Source: Microbacterium sp. (lineage in GTDB: Bacteria > Actinomycetota > Actinomycetes > Actinomycetales > Microbacteriaceae). From it: a stretch of 64,000 nucleotides of DNA. Below are positions 9,315-22,635 of the stretch, in pieces. The notes under the pieces are model-generated. The model ran no database searches. It saw nothing but the letters and a program-made list of their open reading frames with translations, and had not been told where the DNA came from. Location: contig NZ_JAPLAI010000066.1 of NCBI RefSeq assembly GCF_026393345.1, forward strand, positions 28,955 through 92,954, in the 5' to 3' direction. The translations under genes were made by a program, and so were the position numbers. Positions within the stretch are counted from its first letter, which is position 1; every line of letters starts with the position of its first letter.

Positions 9315-10291
9315 TGACCTGGCTGGTCACCGGAGGTGCCGGTTACATCGGCGCTCATGTCGTACGGGCATTGATCAACGCCGGCATGAGCGCTGTCATC
9401 GTTGACGATCTGTCCAGCGGGCTACTGCCTTTCGTCCCCGACGGAGTGCCGCTCGTCCGCACAACGATCCTCCACACCGACACCTTGACCCAAGTGATGA
9501 AGGATCATCACATCACCGGTGTCATCCACGTCGCCGGTTTCAAATATGCCGGAGTCTCCGTGCGGCGGCCGCTGCACACGTACCAGCAAAACGTGGCCGG
9601 GACAATAAGCGTCCTCGAGGCCATGCTCCGCTGCGGGATCGACCAGGTCGTGTTCTCCTCCAGCGCCGCCGTCTACGGAACACCGGACATCGAGCAAGTC
9701 ACCGAGAACACCCCGAAGGACCCGCAATCCCCTTATGGCGAGTCCAAGCTGATCGGCGAGTGGCTGCTTCACGACCAAGGCATCGCCACCGGCTTGCGGC
9801 ACACCTCCCTGCGCTACTTCAACGTGGTCGGTTCCGGCGACCCGGCGGTGCACGACACCAGCCCGCACAACCTCTTCCCACTCGTCTTCGATGCTCTCGT
9901 CTCCGGCCGAACCCCGCAGATCAACGGCGACAACTACCCGACCCCCGACGGCACGAACGTCCGCGACTATGTTCACGTGTCGGACATCGCGGCCGCGCAT
10001 GTCGCCGCCGCCCGCCGTCTCGAGGCGGCAGAGTCGATCGAACCGGCCTACAACCTCGGTAGTGGCGACGGGCTCTCCGTCGCCGAGATCATGACCGCCA
10101 TCGCGACGGTCACCGGCATCCCGTTCACACCAATGATCGGACCCCGACGCCCCGGCGACCCGCCCCGCATCGTTGCGAGCGGCGAGTTGGCCGCCCGCGA
10201 CCTCGACTGGCGGATGCGACACTCTGTGGAGGAGATGGTACGGAGCGCATGGGAGGCGCGGATTCGCGCAGAGAAGGAGACACCGCAATGA
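9314..10291 (+). CDS. galE: UDP-glucose 4-epimerase
   Basis: TGGAGYIGAHVVRAL Rossmann motif, YGESKLIGE, LRYFNVVGS; adjacent to galT and galK. Confidence 0.93.
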   Translation: MTWLVTGGAGYIGAHVVRALINAGMSAVIVDDLSSGLLPFVPDGVPLVRTTILHTDTLTQVMKDHHITGVIHVAGFKYAGVSVRRPLHTYQQNVAGTISVLEAMLRCGIDQVVFSSSAAVYGTPDIEQVTENTPKDPQSPYGESKLIGEWLLHDQGIATGLRHTSLRYFNVVGSGDPAVHDTSPHNLFPLVFDALVSGRTPQINGDNYPTPDGTNVRDYVHVSDIAAAHVAAARRLEAAESIEPAYNLGSGDGLSVAEIMTAIATVTGIPFTPMIGPRRPGDPPRIVASGELAARDLDWRMRHSVEEMVRSAWEARIRAEKETPQ

Positions 10292-11400
10292 CCACCGGCG
10301 GGATCGCCAAGCGAGTCACAGCCCTGGCCGACGGGCGAGAGCTGATCTACTTCGACGACGCCGACACCACCCTCGGCCCCGAGCGGACGCACGACGCCAG
10401 AACACTCGACCCTCGACCGCCGGCGGCGACCATGCGGCAAGACGTGCTCACAGGCGACTGGGTCTCGATCGCCGCAGCCCGGCAGAATCGGGTCTTCCTT
10501 CCTCCGGTCGACCAGGACCCGCTCGCACCGCAGACACCCGGCAACCCATCCGAGATCCCGGCACGATACGACGTGGCCGTGTTCGAGAACCGCTCCCCGT
10601 CCTTCGGACCCGACCTCGCGGGCGTGCCGAACAGCCCGCGCGGTCTCGACGACCTGGCCGAGCTGGGCCTGGGGCGCACCCGCACCTCCATCGGCCGCTG
10701 CGAGGTGGTCTGCTTCAGCCCCGAGCACGAGGGATCGTTCGGCACCCAGACCCCCAGCCGGGCACGCACCGTGATCGAGGCATGGGCCGACCGGACCGAA
10801 GCGCTCTCCGCACTTCCGGGGGTGCAGCAGGTGATCCCGTTCGAAAACCGCGGCGAGGCGATCGGGGTCACCCTCCATCACCCGCACGGCCAGATCTACG
10901 CCTACCCCTACATCACTCCCAAGACACAGCAGACCCTCGAGACCATCCATCGGACCACCCCCGACCTGTTCCAGCGCATCCTCGACTTCGAGCGCACCGG
11001 GGACCGGGTCGTTCTCAGCGGGGAACATTGGACCGCGTTCGTGCCATTCGCGGCACGCTGGCCGATCGAGGTACACCTGCTGCCACACCGCCAGACTCCC
11101 GACTTCGCGGGAACCACCACCGCCGAACGAGACGAGCTCGCCGGCCTCTACCTGCGGCTGCTGCGCGGCATCGACGCCCTCTACGACTCGCATACCCCCT
11201 ACATCGCCGCGTGGCACCAAGCCCCGGTGCACCGGGGCCGCGACACCTTCCGGCTCCACCTCCAACTCACCTCACCGCGCCGCGCGGCGGACAAGCTCAA
11301 GTATCTCGCCGGCTCCGAATCGGCGATGGGTGCCTGGATCGCCGACGTCACCCCCGAGAGCACCGCGAAGAACATCAGGAAGGCCATGGAACGCGCATGA
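10288..11400 (+). CDS. galT: Galactose-1-phosphate uridylyltransferase
   Basis: RQDVLTGDWVSIAAARQNR, ENRGEAIGVTLHHPHGQIYAYPYI; ATGA overlap with galE. Confidence 0.95.
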   Translation: MTTGGIAKRVTALADGRELIYFDDADTTLGPERTHDARTLDPRPPAATMRQDVLTGDWVSIAAARQNRVFLPPVDQDPLAPQTPGNPSEIPARYDVAVFENRSPSFGPDLAGVPNSPRGLDDLAELGLGRTRTSIGRCEVVCFSPEHEGSFGTQTPSRARTVIEAWADRTEALSALPGVQQVIPFENRGEAIGVTLHHPHGQIYAYPYITPKTQQTLETIHRTTPDLFQRILDFERTGDRVVLSGEHWTAFVPFAARWPIEVHLLPHRQTPDFAGTTTAERDELAGLYLRLLRGIDALYDSHTPYIAAWHQAPVHRGRDTFRLHLQLTSPRRAADKLKYLAGSESAMGAWIADVTPESTAKNIRKAMERA

Positions 11401-12602
11401 CCGATGCCACTCGTGAGCTTCGCGGACGCTTCACCCACGTCACCGGAAGGGAGCCAGACGGTGTGTGGTCGGCACCCGGACGGGTCAATCTGATCGGCGA
11501 ACACACGGACTACAACCAGGGCTTCGTGCTGCCCTTCGCGATCGACCGACGGACCACGGTCGCTGCCGGGCTGCGCACCGACGGAGTCATCCGGGTTGCC
11601 AGCACGTTCGACGACACCCCCGCCGAGTGGCGCCTGACCGAGATCGATGCGGCCCGCATCGACGGGCAACTCACCGGCTGGAGCGCCTATCCGCTCGGCG
11701 TCGCCTGGGCCCTCGGCCGCAACGGCGCCGAGCTCGCCAGTGTGCCCGGCGTCGACCTCGTCATCGACTCGACCGTGCCGGTCGGCGCAGGCCTGTCGTC
11801 ATCGGCGGCGATCGAGAGCGCCGTCGCCGTAGCCCTCAACGAGCTCTGGGGCCTGAACCTGCCACGACCGACCCTCGCCCAAGTGGGGCAGCTGGCGGAG
11901 AACGACGTCGTCGGCGCCCCCACCGGAATCATGGACCAGTCCGCGTCCCTCCTCGGAGAAGCAGACTCTGCCGTCTTCCTAGACTGCCGGTCCCTTGAAA
12001 CGGCAGTGGTCCCACTCGGGCTCGCCGGGGCCGGACTCAGCATCCTCGTCATCGACGCCCGGGTCTCCCACTCGCACGCCACCGGCGGATACGCCGACCG
12101 TCGCGCATCCTGCGAGGCCGGCGCGGTCGCGATGGGTGTGACGTCCTTGCGCGACCTGGACGTCACAGACCTGGACCGCGCTCACGACATGCTCGACGAC
12201 GTCACCTTCCGTCGCGTGCGCCACGTAATCACCGAGAACCAGCGCGTCCTCGACACGGTCCGAGTGCTCCGCAAGGACGGGCCCACCGCCATCGGACCGC
12301 TGCTCGACGCCTCCCACCGATCCATGCGCGACGACTTCGAGATTTCCACTCCCGAGCTCGATCTCGCCGTCGACACTGCACGAGCGCACGGAGCCATCGG
12401 CGCGCGCATGACCGGCGGAGGATTCGGCGGAGCCGCAATCGCGCTCATTCCCAACGCACTCCTGCTAGAGGTCGAACTGGCGGTTCAGGATGCCTTCGCA
12501 AAACGGAGATTCAGCGGTCCGATGGCATTCACAGTGACGCCATCGCGCGCAGCCACTCGTGACGATATCGACCCGATTGAACATGCTGCAGCAACCGCAT
12601 AA
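11397..12602 (+). CDS. galK: Galactokinase
   Basis: APGRVNLIGEHTDYNQGFVLPFAIDR; PVGAGLSSSAAIESAVA; ARMTGGGFGGAAIAL; ATGA overlap with galT. Confidence 0.96.
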   Translation: MTDATRELRGRFTHVTGREPDGVWSAPGRVNLIGEHTDYNQGFVLPFAIDRRTTVAAGLRTDGVIRVASTFDDTPAEWRLTEIDAARIDGQLTGWSAYPLGVAWALGRNGAELASVPGVDLVIDSTVPVGAGLSSSAAIESAVAVALNELWGLNLPRPTLAQVGQLAENDVVGAPTGIMDQSASLLGEADSAVFLDCRSLETAVVPLGLAGAGLSILVIDARVSHSHATGGYADRRASCEAGAVAMGVTSLRDLDVTDLDRAHDMLDDVTFRRVRHVITENQRVLDTVRVLRKDGPTAIGPLLDASHRSMRDDFEISTPELDLAVDTARAHGAIGARMTGGGFGGAAIALIPNALLLEVELAVQDAFAKRRFSGPMAFTVTPSRAATRDDIDPIEHAAATA

Positions 12603-12720
12603 GCACGACGCGATAGTCACTCGCGGAGCCCACCTGGATCCTCCCCTGTTCGTTGTCGATTTCGCAGGTAACTAGTTCGCGGGAGCCGGACAGAAGGAAG
12701 GGAACACACAACACAACACA

Positions 12721-12756
12721 TGGCGCTACTGACAGTCAGGTAGCACTACTGACAAG
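12721..12756. repeat. Transposon-end-like repeats (ctactgaca, two copies 20 bp apart)
   Basis: tggcgctactgacagtcaggtagcactactgacaa; the 14-mer tggcgctactgaca recurs at 19001-19014. Confidence 0.5.
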
Positions 12757-12840
12757 ATGCGAGTCCGAGGACGCCGGTCTCCCAGGTGATGCCGGTCAGT
12801 CCCCCACCTCCGAGCACCAACGCGCGCGAGGCGTTATCCG

Positions 12841-13317
12841 TCATGAATCCGCCTGCGCCTGCGCCCGCGCCTGCATTCGCACCCGCAGGATCGCTCGCAT
12901 CCCTTGAGCCAGGGCGCGGAGGTCATCGGTGTCGAGGAGCATGAGGGGGGCGGTTCCCACCTGGCTCTGTGCGCCGAGCAGGTCGCGAATGGTCTTGCGA
13001 CCCGCCGTCGTGGCGTGCAACCGGCGAACGCGCTGGTCGCGAGGATCGACGGCGCGCTCCACCATGCCGTGGGTCTCGAGGCGATCGACGATGCCCGAGA
13101 CGGTAGCGAGGGACACACCCAACGATTTCGCGACCGCCTGGCCGGTTCCGCCCTCGTCTTCTGCGACAAGGATCATTAGCACGCGCAGTTGTTGGATCGT
13201 CAGATCCATGTTCATGAGGGGCTCTAGAAAACCGCGCATCGACTGCGTCTCGAGCGCTTCCTGCATTTCGGCGATCTCACGCGTCAGTGCGGCGCGCTTG
13301 TCCAGGTCTTCTGACAT
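12841..13317 (-). CDS. MarR-family transcriptional regulator
   Basis: Winged HTH: MNMDLTIQQLRVLMILVAEDEGGTGQAVAKSLGVSLATVSGIVDRLETHGMVERAVDPRDQRVRRLHATTAG; likely start MSEDLDKRA at 13317. Confidence 0.85.
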   Translation of the reverse strand: MSEDLDKRAALTREIAEMQEALETQSMRGFLEPLMNMDLTIQQLRVLMILVAEDEGGTGQAVAKSLGVSLATVSGIVDRLETHGMVERAVDPRDQRVRRLHATTAGRKTIRDLLGAQSQVGTAPLMLLDTDDLRALAQGMRAILRVRMQARAQAQADS

Positions 13318-13361
13318 CAATGCCAACCGTACTCGTCTCCAGGAAGCGTTTAGGCAGAAAG

Positions 13362-13376
13362 TTAGCTGAATGCTAA
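13362..13376. promoter_or_regulatory. Putative MarR operator palindrome between divergent marR and RND genes
   Basis: ttagc-tgaat-gctaa. Confidence 0.4.
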
Positions 13377-13430
13377 GCTTCACCTCGAGCTAAGTAATAG
13401 CGGAGACGATCTCGAGGAGTGGTCCACAGC

Positions 13431-18235
<4,805 letters not shown>

Positions 18236-18303
18236 ACCGCCGCCGGACTGTAAGTCCATGTCACTCACCGCAGCAATCACGCTAGACGCTATGGGTATTG
18301 AGC

Positions 18304-18383
18304 TGAGGCCTCCTGTCGCATAGACCGTGGATTACGGGCTGGGTGTGCCGGCTCGTAGTGCCACATATGTGAAGGAGGCCTCA
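18304..18383 (+). promoter_or_regulatory. Inverted repeat that could sequester the SD of the IS110-type relic
   Basis: tgaggcctcct (18304-18314) is complementary to aggaggcctca (18373-18383), which contains the SD; GTG start at 18384; palindrome cacatatgtg at 18362-18371. Confidence 0.45.
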
Positions 18384-18818
18384 GTGTCTATTGAGCGTAC
18401 GAGTGTTGGGCTGGGTGTGCACGCGCGCACCACAGTTGGAGCGGCGATCGACGAGCAGACGGGAGAGCTCGTGCAGCGTCGCATGGGCGCCGGCAACGCC
18501 AAGCAGATCGTCCTCCTCGGCAGCGCTAACGCTAAAAAGAAGGGGTCCGACGGCACCTCGTTCCTTGCCCACGAGGTGAAGGTGATGGCGGAGTTCGACC
18601 TGCCCATCGTGGTCGCCAACCTCGACGGCGACCGCACCATCGACCGCAACTTCATTCCGGACCCGCTGCTGGCGGCGGACTACTACACCCTGTCAGTGTC
18701 GTTCCAGCCCTCGATCATCAAGTATGCGCTCGACAACTAGGCGCCCGGGTTTGCGTCCAGCGACGCCAAGGGCCCGCACTACTACAAAGAGCACGTGTAC
18801 ACCCAGCTCGGCCTGTGA
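18384..18818 (+). pseudogene. Chimeric relic: IS110-family transposase N-terminus fused to a TIR-like (Thoeris ThsB-like) C-terminal fragment, with internal TAG
   Basis: VSIERTSVGLGVHARTTVGAAIDEQTGELVQRR (IS110-like) then AKQIVLLGSANAKKKGSDGTSFLAHEVKVMAEFDLPIVVANLDGDRTIDRNF...YYTLSVSFQPSIIKYALDN; TAG 18738-18740, in-frame APGFASSDAKGPHYYKEHVYTQLGL then TGA 18816-18818. Confidence 0.55.
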
Positions 18819-18930
18819 TGGAGTCCGTACGTCGCGACATCCGTACCCGGCGTTTCTGGAAGATCCTCGCCACTCAGGCGTTCGCGCTCTTCGGCGCCCT
18901 CGCCGGTGTGGTGCTCACTCCGGAACGTAG
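18818..18930 (+). pseudogene. Truncated transmembrane partner protein of the TIR-like gene
   Basis: TGATG overlap with the TIR-like stop; MESVRRDIRTRRFWKILATQAFALFGALAGVVL (TM segment), then low-complexity Arg-rich translation leading into the repeat array. Confidence 0.4.
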
Positions 18931-18965
18931 AACTCTGATCCGCCGGCCCGGGGCGGCGCGCCGGT

Positions 18966-19047
18966 CTACTGACAAACTTTTGGCACCGGGGACAAGGTTT
19001 TGGCGCTACTGACAAAGTTCTTGGCAGCACTGACAAAGTTTCTGGCA
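18966..19047. mobile_element. Transposon-end-like array of ~20-21-bp imperfect direct repeats
   Basis: ctactgacaaacttttggca / ccggggacaaggttttggcg / ctactgacaaagttcttggca / gcactgacaaagtttctggca. Confidence 0.55.
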
Positions 19048-19247
19048 ATCGGACAGTTACGGCGACGACGCGTCGGAGCCTCTGCGCCCGCGCCACGGCG
19101 GAACCGATGCATCTGCTATGAATCACGAAAAGATAACGGCGAAGCCTTCCGCCCGTTACCTTTCCGTTATAGAGTGCTCAGCACGGTAGTTGTTTTGCTG
19201 TGGCAGCTACCGGCATGTGATTGCAGGAAATCTCTGGTGCAAGGGAC

Positions 19248-19281
19248 AAGAGCCGGTCGGAAGCCTCCCCGCCCGGCTCTT
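19248..19281. terminator. Stem-loop
   Basis: aagagccgg ... ccggctctt, followed by cttggttt. Confidence 0.45.
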
Positions 19282-19367
19282 CTTGGTTTCCGCACCCGAG
19301 ACCCCTTGTATGGCGAAGTATCGCGGCGGAGTGGCGGGCGAGCGGGCCCGCGCTCTAGCGTCATGCT

Positions 19368-20120
19368 GTGCCACCCGAGCCGATCCCTGCCGCCGCGCCC
19401 GACCGCATCCCGCCGACGACCGTGCGGTGGCGCGCGTCGCTCCCCCCGCTGCCCGCCGCGCTGGGTGAGCATGCGGGCCTCGACATCGCGTTCCACCCGG
19501 ATGCGGCCGACCCGCTCGCGGTGCCCGCCTTCGCGGACCTCGTCGCGCACCTCCGCGCCCAACAGATCGTGCGCGCCCTATCCGCACGCACGAACCGGGT
19601 CCTGGCCGGCACCCGCGTGTCGGTTCTCGGCGACGGCGTGCTCGCCGACGCGATCGCCGACGCCCTCACCCGGCTCGGCGCGCGCGTGACCCTCGCCACC
19701 GACTCTCCCGCCGCCGCACTCCGCGCCCGCATCCGCGGACGCGCCGTCGTCGGAAGGGATGCGGTCGCCGCTGCCCCCGCGGAACACCTGGTGGCCACGG
19801 GCGAGGGTCACACCCCCTTCGACCCCGCCGGCATCGCCGCGACCGCGATCGACGCGTCCTTCCTCGGCGGCGCCCTGGTCACCTCGGCCGCGGGAGAGCC
19901 GATACGCGCCGGGGTCGTACGGCATGGCGCGGGCTGGATCGTCGCGTCGCCGAGCCTGTGGCCGGAGGCCGACGCGACCGACCTCGAGCGCCGCGCGGCC
20001 GACGCGTTCCTCCTCCTCAGCCGGCTGTCAGCCGATACGGCTCCATCCCGTGACGCAGCCGATCCAGCCAGTGACGCAGCCGATCTCGACGCCCGCTTCG
20101 CCCGGGAGGTGCAGGTATGA
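19368..20120 (+). CDS. Rossmann-fold protein, possibly distant S-adenosylhomocysteine-hydrolase-like paralog
   Basis: LAGTRVSVLGDGVLADAIADALTRLGARVTLATDSP nucleotide-binding pattern; overlaps the downstream SAHH-like gene by 4 nt. Confidence 0.55.
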   Translation: MPPEPIPAAAPDRIPPTTVRWRASLPPLPAALGEHAGLDIAFHPDAADPLAVPAFADLVAHLRAQQIVRALSARTNRVLAGTRVSVLGDGVLADAIADALTRLGARVTLATDSPAAALRARIRGRAVVGRDAVAAAPAEHLVATGEGHTPFDPAGIAATAIDASFLGGALVTSAAGEPIRAGVVRHGAGWIVASPSLWPEADATDLERRAADAFLLLSRLSADTAPSRDAADPASDAADLDARFAREVQV

Positions 20121-21379
20121 GCCGGATCGCCGACCCGAGCCGCTGGCGGGAGGGCCACGACCGCATCGAGTGGGCACGCGGATTCATGCCTGCAACCGCG
20201 GCGCTGGCCGCAGAACTCACCGCATCCGGGATCGTCCGGGGCGTGCGCATCGCCCTGTCCGACGTCCTCGAGCCGAAGACCGCGAACGTCGCCCTCGCCC
20301 TCGCCGCGGCCGGGGCGGAGGTCGCCGTCTCGTGCGTGGGCCGGGACACCGACGACGCCGTGGCCGCCGCCCTCGTGCACGCCGGCATCCCGGTGTACGC
20401 GTTCGCCGCCGCGACCGATGCGGAGGACCGCGACAACGTGCTGGCGCTTCTCGACCACCGCCCCGAGGTGATCATCGACGATGGCTCGTACACGATCCGC
20501 CTCGCCCACACCGCACGCCCCGATGTCCTCACCGCCATGGCCGGCGCGACCGAGCAGACCACCAGCGGCGTCCGGCCGCTGCGCGAGATGGAGCGGCAGG
20601 GGGCGCTCCGCATCCCCGTCGTCGCAGCGAACGACGCCCGCACCAAATCACTGTTCGACAACACGCACGGCACCGGGCAGGCTGTCGTGTTCGCGATCGC
20701 CGATCTGCTGGGTGAGCCGCTCCTCGGCCGCCACGTCGTGGTGGCCGGGTTCGGTCGGGTGGGCACCGGCATCGCCCGTCATGCCGCGGCGCTCGGTGCC
20801 CGGGTGACCGTCACCGACGTCGATCCGGTGGCGGCGCTCCAGGCGGTCTTCGCCGGGTATGCGGTGGCACCGCTGTCGGATGCCGTCCGCACCGCGGATC
20901 TGCTCATCTCCGCCACCGGCATCGCCGGCACGGTCACGGTGGAGCATCTCGCCCTGCTCCCCGAAGGAGCGGCGGTCGCTGTCGGCGGCGGCGTCGACCA
21001 GGAGATCGCGCTGACGGATGCGGTGGCCGCCGGGGCGACGGAGGTCTCCCGCGTCGGGAAGGTCTCGACCTGGCGGACCCCGACGGGCGGCACCGTCCGC
21101 ATCCTCGACGACGGGTACTGCATCAACGTGAGCGCAGCCGAGGGGAACCCGATCGAGATCATGGACCTGTCCTTCGGTGTGCAGCTCGCGGCCGTCGACC
21201 ACCTGCTGACGCATCGCGACACCCTGGAACCGCGGGTTCACCTGCTCCCGCGCGAGGCGGACGACCGGGTCGCGGCCCACGCGCTCGCCTCGTTCGGCGG
21301 CGCGACAGACGTACTGTCGGCGCAGCAGCTGTCGTTCCTCGGCTCGTGGCAGCCGCGCGACGGGGAGGACCACGCGTGA
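20117..21379 (+). CDS. Adenosylhomocysteinase-like NAD-binding protein
   Basis: IRGVRIALSDVLEPKTANVALALAAAGAEVAV; TTSGVRPLREMERQGALRIPVVAANDARTKSLFDNTHGTGQ; GRHVVVAGFGRVGTGIARHAAALGARVTVTDVDPVAALQA. Confidence 0.8.
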   Translation: MSRIADPSRWREGHDRIEWARGFMPATAALAAELTASGIVRGVRIALSDVLEPKTANVALALAAAGAEVAVSCVGRDTDDAVAAALVHAGIPVYAFAAATDAEDRDNVLALLDHRPEVIIDDGSYTIRLAHTARPDVLTAMAGATEQTTSGVRPLREMERQGALRIPVVAANDARTKSLFDNTHGTGQAVVFAIADLLGEPLLGRHVVVAGFGRVGTGIARHAAALGARVTVTDVDPVAALQAVFAGYAVAPLSDAVRTADLLISATGIAGTVTVEHLALLPEGAAVAVGGGVDQEIALTDAVAAGATEVSRVGKVSTWRTPTGGTVRILDDGYCINVSAAEGNPIEIMDLSFGVQLAAVDHLLTHRDTLEPRVHLLPREADDRVAAHALASFGGATDVLSAQQLSFLGSWQPRDGEDHA

Positions 21380-22632
21380 CCGTGGAGCTGCACCGCGCAC
21401 CGATCGTCCTCCCGGTCGATGCGCCCGCGATCGTCGACGGCGCGGTTGCGGTGCGCGCCGGCCGCATCCTCGCCGTCGGGCCGCACGACGAACTCGCGGC
21501 GGCGCACCCGGATGCCGCGCGGCACGAATGGGACGGTGCGCTCGTCCCTGGGCTCGTCAACGCCCACACCCACCTGCAGTACACCTCGATGGCCGAGGTG
21601 GGCCAGGCCGAGCACAGCGGCTTCGAGACGTGGATGCACGCGTTCCAGGAGCTATACGAGCAGGAGCACGATTGGCTGGGGTCGGCCTCCACCGGAGCGG
21701 CGCTGTCGCTTCGCGGCGGCGCGACCGCGGTGGCCGAGATCGTCACCGACCCGGACGCCGCCTCCGCCGTGCACGAGGCCGGGCTCCACGGCGTCGTCTA
21801 CTGGGAGGTCATGGGCTGGACGGATGCGGCCTGGGCGCACGGTGGCCGCGACACCGTGCTCGAGCAGCTCCGCCGCATCCCCTCACCACCCGCCGCGGGA
21901 CTCTCCCCGCACGCGGTCTACTCGCTGGACACCGGCGTGCTCCGCGATCTCGCCGGACTCGCCGCGGAACTCGGGGTTCGGCAGCACATCCATGCCGCCG
22001 AATCCGCGTGGGAGGACGCCTACGTCCGCACCGGCACGGGCGAACTGGCGGACACCTGGCGGCAGCTCGAGCGCACCGACTTCGCCCTGCTCCGGGGGAA
22101 CGGCTCCGGACGGAGCGTCATCGGCTATCTCGACGACCTGGGATCGCTCTCCCCCGCCACCCATCTCGCGCACGGGATCTACGTGGATGCGGACGACCGC
22201 CGCATCCTGCGCGAGCGCGGCGTGGTGGTGGCGCTGTGCCCCCGCTCCAACGCGGTCATCGGGCTCGACCCGCCGCCGGTCGCCGACTATCTGCGCGAGG
22301 GCAACGTCATCGCGGTCGGCACCGACTCGCTGTCCTCGTCGCCGTCCCTGAGCCTGCTGGCGGACGTGGCCGAGCTGCACCGGCTCTCCCGCGCCCAGGG
22401 GTACCGGGCCGCCGATCTGCACGAGCGGCTCTTCGCCGCCGCGACCCGGGGCGGCGCTGTCGCCCTCGGGCTCGACGACGCGGGCACCCTCACCGCCGGG
22501 CGCCGCGCCGATCTCGCGGTGTTCCCGATCGCCGCGCGGACGCCCGTGGATGCGGTCGCCGAACTCGTGGAGTCGGGTCCCGCGGTCGCCACCGCGACGA
22601 TCGTGGCCGGGCGCGTCCGCTGGCGCGCCTGA
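21376..22632 (+). CDS. Amidohydrolase-family deaminase (cytosine deaminase/chlorohydrolase-like superfamily)
   Basis: LVPGLVNAHTHLQYTSMAEV metal-binding HxH; HIHAAESAWED; VAVGTDSLSSSPSLSLLADV; ATGA overlap with previous gene. Confidence 0.85.
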   Translation: MTVELHRAPIVLPVDAPAIVDGAVAVRAGRILAVGPHDELAAAHPDAARHEWDGALVPGLVNAHTHLQYTSMAEVGQAEHSGFETWMHAFQELYEQEHDWLGSASTGAALSLRGGATAVAEIVTDPDAASAVHEAGLHGVVYWEVMGWTDAAWAHGGRDTVLEQLRRIPSPPAAGLSPHAVYSLDTGVLRDLAGLAAELGVRQHIHAAESAWEDAYVRTGTGELADTWRQLERTDFALLRGNGSGRSVIGYLDDLGSLSPATHLAHGIYVDADDRRILRERGVVVALCPRSNAVIGLDPPPVADYLREGNVIAVGTDSLSSSPSLSLLADVAELHRLSRAQGYRAADLHERLFAAATRGGAVALGLDDAGTLTAGRRADLAVFPIAARTPVDAVAELVESGPAVATATIVAGRVRWRA

Positions 22633-22635
22633 TTC

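Noticed and set aside
10048-11265. 405-aa minus-strand ORF opposite galE/galT
   Set aside because: Shadow ORF over well-supported gal genes.
10173-12602. 809-aa ORF starting within galE and ending with galK
   Set aside because: Upstream part is an out-of-frame readthrough over galT; true galK starts at ATG 11397.
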